25,653 bases of DNA from Funneliformis mosseae (lineage: Eukaryota > Glomeromycota > Glomeromycetes > Glomerales > Glomeraceae), in the NCBI GenBank assembly GCA_910592005.1, contig CAJVPP010000837.1, forward strand, positions 1 through 25,653. Direction: 5' to 3'. This document shows, in pieces, positions 11,204 through 20,156 of the stretch (its first letter is position 1; the number at the start of each line of letters is the position of its first letter). The translations under genes were made by a program, and so were the position numbers. A model generated the notes under the pieces. That model had not been told where the DNA came from. It did no database searches and saw only the letters and a list, made by a program, of their open reading frames with translations.

Positions 11204-11419
11204 ATTCATCGCACCGTGCGATATCATCGCCTCTCTTTTGTCACCGTGTCATTCCCCTCCTTTCTTCATTTTTCATATATACAGTATTCTGGGACAGAAT
11301 TTTTTTTTTTAGTTAAAAAATTTATTCTTTCACGCCCTGCGTTAAATATCACATGTTTTAATTTTGGCTGGCATTATATAATTTTGCCTAAAGACGATGC
11401 ATCGAACGGTGCGATGAAT
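11204..11419. mobile_element. MITE-like element with ATTCATCGCACCGT inverted ends
   Basis: ATTCATCGCACCGTGCGATA (from 11204) is mirrored by a block at 11396-11419 whose reverse complement reads ATTCATCGCACCGTTCGATG. Weaker similarity extends outward (CATTAGAAA on the left at 11160-11168; TTTCTAATGTGATTTT on the right at 11453-11468), so the real element may span about 11145-11470. The inside is non-coding; a plus-strand ORF crossing it is not a gene. Confidence 0.6.
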
Positions 11420-12000
11420 AATTTTACGCTTTATTTAAATTTCAAAATTATTTTTCTAATGTGATTTTAATAATAAAATTTTATGTATTTTTTAATAGCA
11501 AAAAATTTTAAATATTACAATTTTAGTATCGTCTTATTAATTAATTCAACTCAATATTTTTGTATTCAGTTCTTTCGTTTATGTAATTATAAACAATTTG
11601 TAATGTAAGCAGAAGGTTTTTATTGAATAAAAATGAAGTAATATTGACAAATAATTATTTAATATTATCTAATTAATCAGTGTTGCCTCAACGACGGCGC
11701 TCTACACTTCCGTTATATCAATATATTAAACTAAGTAAATGCCAAATTCTAAATTAAGAAACTGTTACATAAAAATTGAATAATAAAATACTAATAAAAT
11801 CGGAAATTAAAAATAAAATAATAAACATTGTTACAAAATGCGAAATTAAATTAAAAGAGCGAAAAATCGAAATTATCGCGTGTAAAGGGAAGATTACGAA
11901 GAGAATGTTTTCAAAGAAATATGGTAAAGTCGGGCATAGGATATTGAGCTGTTTTAGGATTTTTGGCTCGTATATATAAAAGAATTTTAATTAAGCCAGC

Positions 12001-12096
12001 CTGGCATTTTGACCATTTGTCATACTGGCACCTTGACAAACTGGTGCTGTGGCATCCTGGCATCCTAACATCCTAGCACCGTGACATCCTGGTAAA
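12001..12096. repeat. minisatellite of degenerate 8-bp units
   Basis: Twelve consecutive octamers can be read: CTGGCATT, TTGACCAT, TTGTCATA, CTGGCACC, TTGACAAA, CTGGTGCT, GTGGCATC, CTGGCATC, CTAACATC, CTAGCACC, GTGACATC, CTGGTAAA. The consensus is near (C/G)TGGCATC, with a hint of a 16-bp higher unit (CTGGCACC + TTGACAAA; CTAGCACC + GTGACATC). Its GC content is clearly above the surroundings. Confidence 0.7.
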
Positions 12097-12284
12097 TGAT
12101 CATCAAAGGGACTAACTGTAATTATCAAGAACGATTTTCAAGCGAAATTATGAAGATTTCGGCCGGAATTACTTTTAATTGTAACAATATTTAAAATTAG
12201 AACAATTAATTATTAGTTGAAAATGTTTACACTGACAACATTTTTTGAGTCATTTACTTAAAATTAATCTCTTATCCCATAAGG

Positions 12285-12307
12285 TGATTTTAATAGCTTA
12301 GCTCCCA
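12285..12307 (-). repeat. 23-bp dispersed repeat, inverted relative to 16500-16522
   Basis: The reverse complement of this segment is identical over 23 bp to 16500-16522 (core GGGAGCTAAGCTATTAAAAT). An exact 23-bp match 4.2 kb apart in opposite orientation, in non-coding DNA on both sides, points to two copies of a transposon end or of a degraded repeat family. Confidence 0.6.
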
Positions 12308-13328
12308 AATAATTTTTTTTATTCCAATCATCTTATTTCTGTGCTAGTCAGTATTCCACCAGAATTATCAAGATTTAACTAACCTGGAAAAGAAAACTTT
12401 AAAATCTATTTGGTTAAATCAATTAATTGTGGCGCAAATGTTGACGTTAAGTAGGTTTTTCACTACCGAAAAATTCGTCCACGAATGTGACACTCCTTGT
12501 TGATGCAACTGCGACAAGAAAAATAATTTGTCCTTTTGCATTTACCAAGTTAATTGTAAATTTAAATGTCATAGCTTGACATGCTTAATTTATCTTTTTA
12601 TCCTGCAGTTATTTGTATATCAAGTTGTATTGCATCTGTTGGTGTTATCAATCATTTGACATGTAGATCATCAATATTTTTCATATTGCGTAACGAAAAT
12701 GAAATATTTTTTTTTTCGCTTGTTAAAATAGTATTTCACTTTTTTATTTAAAAGGTTTTGTTATTTACATTTTTTACAAATCTTTTTGTTTACTTTATAA
12801 TATATATATTTTTTTATATATTTATTAATATAACCGAAAACTATTATATATGTTTAGCTTGGTTAAAGTTTTAGAAATTATAATTCATAGATTTTTTAAA
12901 ATTTAAAAAATTTATAATTTTAATACAAATATTTATAGTTTTTATTTATATCAATAAAAAAACTGTTTAATAAAATTTATTGTATATTTTGCATAAAGCA
13001 CTCAAGTAAAGGGTATCAAATAGTTGTTTCAATTGTATTAAAAGCTACTTAATTAACACTTTGATATTATTTAAATAGAAAACAGGATTTAAGATATTTT
13101 TTTTTTTTCGAATAAATGAATACGAATAAATTGTAATAACAATTAATAATTTTTGTTTTTGATTTTATAATTACCTGTTGTACGAGAAATTTTCGTGTGA
13201 ACCGACTGTTTGCATATTATTAATTCATCATTTTTATAATTAATCTTTCTGCATCTTTACTAATTTCAGCAGTTTTAATAAATTATTATAAAGTCGTTAT
13301 TTGATTTATATATTGTAATAAACATTGA
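12308..13328. other. AT-rich 3' flank of the kinase gene, no gene recognised
   Basis: Mostly homopolymer-rich A/T sequence downstream of the Cys-rich kinase gene. The GC-richer patch at 12425-12530 has a short minus-strand open stretch (SVTFVDEFFGSE) but no start, motif or splice context, so it is not called. Confidence 0.5.
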
Positions 13329-16085
13329 TTATAATATTAACTTGCTGTTAACTTGAGTGTTAGCTTCTAATTCTTTAAAGTTACGTTTTCTTGGATTTTC
13401 AGAAGACCTTTGAGTTGTTAAATTTTTATTTATTGTATGTGTGCTAAAATGTTAATAAAAGTTATGTGAAAAATTTGATAATTTATATTTTAAATAGTTT
13501 GACAAATTTATTATTATATTATTACAATACCTTGTAATATCGAATTCATTTTCTTTTAAAACATATTCTAAATCAAATTCAAAGAAAATATAGTGAGATG
13601 CCTTCATTATTCGATCCTCTTATAAGGGCTATCAAGTTTACATATCTAAAAATGTTACTTACTATGTGCAATTAACGACGGTTCAGCATAAATTGCATCT
13701 GGAAACTGAGTATTGGAAGACTGACAACTAAAATAGGAGTCGACATATAATTATCATAAAGTAAACTTTTCTCTAGAAACAGTACAGTAAATTGCAATAC
13801 CTATGATCATCTATATCAAATTCATTTTCTTTCGAAATATATCCTGAGCAATGGGAAAATATAAGAATTTATTATCTAATGCGTTAATCGAAAAATATAT
13901 TTATGTGAAAATAATACATACCTTGCTTCAAATTCATAGATGAACTTTTGGAACAAGACCAAGAAATTAAAGAAACTAATGATCTACTTGTAAAAATTGC
14001 TTTAGGATGTATTATAGCAAATTTAGGACCAAGTTTTTCTAATTTTATTAGATCTGACCGTTTTATATCTTCTTGATTAAACTGATCACTATTTGTTTTT
14101 TTATGAAACCAATTACCAACAGTCCTACGAACTTCTATTATGGAGGGTCTTTTTGAAGGATCAGAATCCCAACATCGTTTCATTAAATTAGCATAACATT
14201 CAGGAGTGTCTTCTGTAATTTCAGGTCGTTTTCCATCAATGACTTCATAAATAAGTTTATGATCATGTTCAACATTAGCAAAAGGCTTACAACCTGTTGT
14301 AAATTCCCACATAATCATTGCTATGCTATAAATATCAGAAGCTTTTGAAAATGAAGCACCATTAAATATTTCTGGTGCAATATAGGGAACTACTCCATAT
14401 ATTTCATTATTTGATGTGCTATTTGCAGGTTGTGATAATCCTAAATCTCCAATTTGCCATTGATATATTGACACATATGATTTGACAAATAATAAATTAC
14501 CACAATGAATATCGCGATGTGTAATGTTTTTATTGTGAACAGTTTCGAGTCTTATTAAAAAAAATTAATTAGTATTACAATGTTGAGCGGTATGTCATTA
14601 ATATATTACGGATTATATCTTAATAGCAAAGCTCTCATCATTAAAAAAAATATATATATTTACCCATATAAAATTTGCCATAATATATTTAATGTTTTTT
14701 TTGAATTTTTTTTATTCCAAGTTAATTCTGTAAAATTCCTTTGTAGATAATTATGTAAATCACCTCCAGAAGCATAATTCATTACTAACATATAATCATT
14801 TGACACAGGGTCTTTTGTAATACAGTGACATTTCATAACACGAACAACATTTTGATCTGAACAACAGTGATGATGCGAACTTAACTAAAATTAACAAAAT
14901 TTGATTATTTACTAAATTGCATTTCAGATTTGGAAATATTAAATAATTACCTCATTTATGAAATATTTGCTAATATCATTTGAATTGGAAAACCTTTTTA
15001 TCACCACGGTATGTTCTTTCTTATCAATTATATTTTTATTACGATATTTAGGTATGCCGTCTAAATAGTTTGCTTTATAAATCGTGCCAAATCCACCTAC
15101 TGCTATTTTTTCTAAATTTGTGAATTGAGAATGTGGGATCCATTTAATTATCGAACGTGAAAGAACAAATATTTCTGTAAATAATTTATAAATGCTTAAA
15201 GGATCTGAATCTTTCATATAATTCGTAATCAGATTATCTGGCATAACTTTAAGTTTGTATTTAGTATTGTGAATGAATTCATCTATATCTTGATTCCCAG
15301 AGCCTATAAGTGTTGTATCATTCTGATTAAATAATGTTCTTTTACATTTTTTGCATTGAGATTGATCAGAAATTCCAAATATTATATTTGTTGTTAAACA
15401 ATATTTACATCCATCATAAATTATATGGCAAAATGAACACCATTTCTGACAATTAGACATAAATTCGAGGGACTTTTTACAGACTCTACAATTAAAGTTA
15501 CTAATATCCCACCACGGTAAATATAGTATTGGAATAGGTTTCTTAGTTAAACATGATTTTGCCTGACCGGAAGAAATTTTATAACAATGTGCGCATATCT
15601 TGAAAGTATTCAGAACAAATGAGCTTTTCTTATGATAAATTAATCGTCCACATAATTTACAATCCCTGTTACGTTCCAATATTTTTAATTCATTTTCAAC
15701 CAAATAATTGGAACTTTCTACGTACACTTGTTTAAAATATAAAATATCAGAACAACATTCACACCATTCTTGAATGTTTTGCGTGCAAAAATCTGCATTC
15801 CTAGTAGCTATATGTTCATAACATTGGGCGTTATTTCTAACAATAAGTACATCCAAGTAAGTATTATTCCTTATCAGTTATATGACCAGCATAATCGTTT
15901 AAACACTTTTTACAATATGCTTGGTTAAACAAGCGTGTCGAAGAATATTCATTTCCACAATGGCACTTTCTACTAAATGGGTTTTTGGAACTACTAAAAG
16001 TAATAAAAATTATCGGTATAGGGCTGGATTTTAAATTTGGAGTTGGATCAAAAGAATTTTCAGTATCAGTAATTTTAAGTGTCAT
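13329..16085 (-). CDS. TKL-type protein kinase with Cys-rich N-terminal region, 7 exons, one apparent frameshift
   Basis: Exons read as complement(13329..13443, 13531..13567, 13663..13727, 13801..13843, 13922..14550, 14664..14884, 14951..16085), about 747 codons after allowing for one extra base. The ATG at 16085 starts MTLKITDTENSF. Residues ~55-260 are packed with paired cysteines (CHCGNEY, CKKC, WCECC, CKLC, CAHC, CRVC, WCSFC, CKYC, CKKC), suggesting several zinc-ribbon-like modules. The kinase domain follows: glycine loop IAVGGFGTIYKANY (~327-340), Lys363 in TVVIKRF, Glu378 in INE, HRDIHCGN with Asp465, GDLGLS (DLG for DFG, Asp487), YIAPEIF, SDIYSIAMIMWEF and KRCWDSDPSKRPS. All catalytic residues are present. 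The C-terminal tail sits on short exons and ends at TAA 13329. In exon 1 the frame ...GHITDKE meets a stop, while NNTYLDVLIVRN continues one base over; the GG at 15869-15870 holds the apparent extra base. With it removed every splice phase agrees. Confidence 0.88.
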
Positions 16086-16785
16086 TTTGTTTTTTGATGA
16101 AAATATGAAATTTTCGACTCACGGTATTTATTAAAAAAAAAATTTCAGACTTTGAAACAGCTCCTTTTTTTCATGGAATTCTTCATATTCTGTGATTGAC
16201 ATTTTTGATCTTTTAAGAATTTCTTCGGTTTTCTAATTTAATTATAGAATTCCAATTTGAGCGACATGTTTTTGTAATACTCATTGGTCATAAAAATTGT
16301 CACTTAAATAGATAAGTTTGAAAGATGTAATTCCGAAAAAAAAATTTCTTTGTCAATCTTCTCCCTTTCTACTGCAAAAGAGCCCATATTCCGATTTTTT
16401 TATATTTAAGTCGACATTTATTATACATTGTATAGTAACACAAGCAAAAAAATTTAATTAGGCTGTTTTTTTAAAAAAAAAAAAAAATTTCAAAGCATAT
16501 GGGAGCTAAGCTATTAAAATCAAGGTTACGGGACCTTCCAAACAAAATGAGATTTTTGATTCATTTTATTATATGATATATGATCTTATTAACAAAGCAA
16601 GCAATTAGACCGCCAAAATTTCTAGACAAAATGAACGACATTAGAAACTTTTTTGATTCGTAATTTGCGTAACATGCATATTATTACGTAAATAAGTTTT
16701 TAAACATAAAAATGTGTAGAATTTAAAATTGGTTCTATTATAATGTATAAATATTCTTTTATTTGAATAATTTGTCATTGTTTTT
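16086..16785. other. 5' flank of the kinase gene with repeat fragments
   Basis: Holds the upstream region of the minus-strand kinase gene (leader from 16086 upward). A diverged MITE-end copy lies at 16358-16404 (CTCCCTTTCT, AGCCCATATTCCGAT). The second copy of the 23-bp repeat is at 16500-16522 and copy B of the dispersed block at 16527-16622. No ORF was recognised. Confidence 0.5.
16527..16622. repeat. dispersed repeat block, copy B
   Basis: Partner of 10622-10684 in the same orientation: TTACGGGACC, ATGAGATTTTTGATTCATTT, then an insertion including ATATGATATATGATCTT, then ATTAGACCGCCAAAATTTC. Directly preceded by the 23-bp element at 16500-16522, which copy A lacks. Confidence 0.55.
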
Positions 16786-17130
16786 TATCTTTTTTAATTT
16801 AATTTTTTTTTTATTATATTTTTTTATTCCCCACCCCGATCTTTTTATTTTTTTTTTTATTTTTATTCGTCTCCCCAGTTCTTTTTTTTTTTAATTTATT
16901 TGTTATTTATTATTTTTTTTTTATTCGTCTCCTCTCTCCCTCCCTCGTTCTTTTTTTTTTATTTATTATTTTTTTTTAATTTTATTTTATCTCCCGATCG
17001 TTTTATTTTTTTTTTCCTCTATTTATTCCTCTTTAATTTATAATTTTTTAATTTTATTATATATATATTTTTTTTTATTCGTCCCCCTCCCCCATTCTTT
17101 TTTTTTATTATTTTTTAATTTCATTTTTTT
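16786..17130. repeat. pyrimidine-rich low-complexity repeat on the plus strand
   Basis: Long T runs alternate with C-rich patches that resemble each other: CCCCACCCCGATC (from about 16829), TCGTCTCCCCAGTTC (16868), TCGTCTCCTCTCTCCCTCCC (16925), ATCTCCCGATCG (16988) and TCGTCCCCCTCCCCC (17079). The spacing is about 40-90 bp, so this is a degenerate tandem repeat, not a clean one. Almost no purines occur on this strand between the patches except in TTATT words. Confidence 0.6.
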
Positions 17131-17823
17131 TTGTTTAGTTTTATTTATTTTTAATTATTAATAATTGAAAAAGATAGAAATAAAAAAGATAATAGTGCTT
17201 AATATTAATCGCGATTTTTAATATACCGGAGACTTATTGTCCCTGAAACCCGGGGCATTGTCGGGTAGAATTTTTAGTAATAAACAATAGAAACAATAAT
17301 AAGGCCATGCAACTTCGATTTTTTCGGTTCACGTAACATTGAAATTTAAAATCGACCCAGAGAGCCGGAGTTTATTAATGAAAAATTTAACACTATATAC
17401 AGTTCATGCCATATAGATGTTGGTGTCAGGTGATTCTATTTAATCTATGGCCATTCCCAAAAAGGAAGTAATAGGTATAAATTTGGTTAGCTTCATGCAA
17501 GAACTATGGGGCCGTTTTTATTTATATTGATATCAATATCAATATCAATATTGATAGAAACAACGGTTGTTTATATATGATATTTTTAAAAAAAAAAATT
17601 GGGACTGAATGATTACGATTACTAATTTAAAATAAATGAAAGAATTCGTCAGAAAACATATACAGCGGTAACGAAAATCCTGTTTCATCTGATAATTTCA
17701 GCCAAAGGGATGATCTGATCTTGATCCAACCTAAAACTGCCTAAATCAAATAAAATAAATAAATTAGTAATCAAATTAATTACAAAATAAGAAAATAAAA
17801 TAAAACAATAAATCAAAAGAATT
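17131..17823. other. intergenic, with a hexamer repeat and a possible extra array unit
   Basis: A short run of ATATCA hexamers stands at about 17527-17556 (GATATCAATATCAATATCAA). At 17690-17740 a weak relative of the downstream tandem units may exist; on the minus strand it shows CAGTTTTAG before an open stretch (WIKIRSSLWLKLSDETGFS). No gene is called. Confidence 0.4.
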
Positions 17824-18664
17824 AGTCAGCTCACTTTAGCCACAATGACGAGATGGTCAGTTCCGTTCAAAAGTTCCGTCTGGTTCTTAGCCAACCGATC
17901 GAATCTAAAAAGGCAAGATAATTACCAAAATAAGAAATATATATATATATTAAAAAAAATTAGTCAGCTTACCTTTGCCGTGATGACGAGCCAGTCAGTT
18001 CCATTCAAAGGTTCTGTCCGGTTTTTAGCCAACCAATCGAACCTAAAAAAAAGGCAAGATAATTACCAAAATAAGAAAAAAAATATATATTAGTCAGCTT
18101 ACCTTCGTCATAATGACAAACCAGTCAGTTCTGTTCAAAGGTTCCATCCAATTCTTAGCAAAAAGTGAAGGAACTGATCGAACCTAACTAGATAAAAAAC
18201 ACAAATAAATAAAATGATTATTAAATAAAAAAAAGGAAAAAAATAAAAAATCATCAGCTTACCTTCATCGCAGTGATGAGTCAGTCAAAAAAATTCCATT
18301 TTAACAGTTCTCCTAAAAATTAAGAAAATAACATTAAATTATTAAAAAAAAATAATAATTAATAATAACACAGAGAAAAAAAAAAAATTAAAAATCATCG
18401 GCTTATCTTCACCATAATGACAAGCCAGTCAGTTTTGCTTAAAGGTTCCATTCAGTTCTTAGCCTAAACAGAGACACCGATTGAAACCTAAAATAAAGGA
18501 AAAAATAAATATTAAATTATTAAAAAAAATAATAATTAATAATACATAGAGAAAAAAAAAAAAAATGAAAAAAATATTGATGACTTATCTTTGTCACAGT
18601 GATGAGCTGATCAGTTCTGTTTTGACAATTCTATTCAGTTCTTAGCCAACTGATCAAAATCTAA
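17824..18664. repeat. six-unit tandem array; units look like minus-strand exons
   Basis: Six related segments are anchored at the ATGA of ATGACGAG-type words at 17845, 17983, 18113, 18276, 18417 and 18602; spacings are 138, 130, 163, 141 and 185 bp. Each ~70-bp core (TTAGTCAGCTTACC..., CAGTTCCATTCAAAGGTTC, TTAGCCAACCAATCGAA) is separated by A/T-rich DNA. Read on the minus strand, units 1-3 have a T-rich tract plus TTAG before the core and AAAG then GTAAGCTGACTAAT after it, that is, acceptor and donor signals. Units 1 and 2 are open (FDRLAKNQTELLNGTDHLVI, FDWLAKNRTEPLNGTDWLVI). Units 3-6 carry indels or stops, and the last two have lost the donor GT. A plus-strand ORF at 17845-18093 is a by-product of the repeats. 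Confidence 0.8.
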
Positions 18665-18765
18665 TAAAATTTTTATAATTTAATAATAAAATAAAACATA
18701 TAAAACAAGTTATTGTTGATTCATAAATTTTTCATTTTCATTTTTTTTTATAATAAATAAAAAAA

Positions 18766-19778
18766 ATGATTGTAAATATCTCTACTATTATATATATTCT
18801 TGCCGTATTTGATGAAAGTATCAGTAATGGTACCTTACCAAAAGGTATAGTAATCTCTTGAATTGATAATGATAAAGGATTTCAAATATACAAATATTAT
18901 AATTATTTAACCTCGTAAAATAATTCTGATTCTGACTTGAATTATAGTTTTGAAGTAACATCATTTAAAGAAAAAAATATGTACTTAATATCAGAAAATT
19001 TTTTAATCATATAAGATGGTTCAATTAATATTACCATTATAATAAGTATGCATATTCCTCTTGATAAAGAATGTATTCCTATAATGAAACTAACTATGCA
19101 TCTTCTTGAGAAAACTATAAATTATACACAATTATAAGAAACTGGTTACAATTTACAGATTCAAGTAAACTATATTTATCAAAAGAACAATTTACATCAT
19201 TTTTGGTAAATTTAACTCATCTTTCAGATAGAAGGTTTAAAAATGCCTTAACAAAAGCAAAGAAAATTCTATAATTCATGCAATAAAGATACTTTTTATT
19301 ATAGAAAAACAACTATATTATGAAATATTAGAATTTCAATTTATAGCTACGAAAATAGAAACAGATAATTCTATGACAGTTCTATGAAAAAAACAGATTC
19401 TCAAACAACAATAAGTTTTTCTTCATCCAAATCTGCTATTGAAAAAAGAATTAATCTTATACAACAAAATATGACTACTCAATCACTAATAGTAACTAAT
19501 TCATCAGTACTAAATCCTAAAAATAAACATAAAGCATTCACAACAAAAATTTTGAATATCTCAAAATCTTTATTATCACAAAATCAACAAATTGTCAAAA
19601 ATAATAATAAATAAAATAAAAATTAATAATAATAATGAAATTTTTGATAATAATGAAGAAAATATTGAAGATGATATATAATAATAATGAAGATAAAATC
19701 AATAATAATGATGATAATATATTAGCAAAAAGTTTAAGTGCAAAAAGAAAATCAAAGAAAAGAAAATCAAATAGATAG
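18766..19778 (+). pseudogene. Helitron accessory ORF upstream of Rep-helicase, broken; basic C-terminal tail
   Basis: The frame from ATG 18766 reads MIVNISTIIYILAVFDESIS and continues, across stop codons and at least two frame changes, through SFKEKNMYLISENFLII, INITIIISMHIPLDKE, KEQFTSFLVNLTHLSDRRFK and ILEFQFIATKIETDN. It then enters a Ser/Thr/Asn/Gln-rich part (19384-19614), an Asn/Asp/Glu-rich linker and a strongly basic end (AKRKSKKRKSNR) followed by TAG at 19776. The tail looks like a nuclear-localisation or DNA-binding signal. Stops include TGA at 18859. I do not recognise the domain. Some Helitrons carry a single-strand-binding (RPA-like) accessory ORF, and the beta-rich middle could fit that, but this is speculation. 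It lies just upstream of the Rep gene on the same strand. Confidence 0.6.
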
Positions 19779-20156
19779 TATAAAATAATAAATTAAATGT
19801 TTTATTTAGTTTAAAATAAATTTATGTTATCTATTATTAGTAATAATATTTATAACAACTATTATATTTATAAAAATACTGATATTTTTAAATATTGTAT
19901 CTATTTATTGATCGATTATTAATGATTATTAATCTTTTATCTTTTATTATTATTAATTAAATATTATTAATCATATCAAATTAAAAAAAATCTAACTAAA
20001 TTAAGTTAAATATATTTAAATAAAATTTAATATAAAAAAGCCTTAAATATGTAATAATTTTAAAATATTATAAATAACATTAATTAATAAACTTTTACAA
20101 ATATAAAAATTATTCTGATTATTTCTGATTATTAAAAAATAAACTAAAAATCTATA

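Noticed and set aside
11216..11464. 82-codon plus-strand ORF
   Set aside because: It lies across the inverted-repeat element, starts with a GTG and has random composition.
11776..11979. 67-codon plus-strand ORF rich in Lys and Ile
   Set aside because: TTG start, A/T-driven composition and no motif.
17845..18093. 82-codon plus-strand ORF with an internal repeat
   Set aside because: It is a by-product of two tandem-array units; the other units do not keep the frame.
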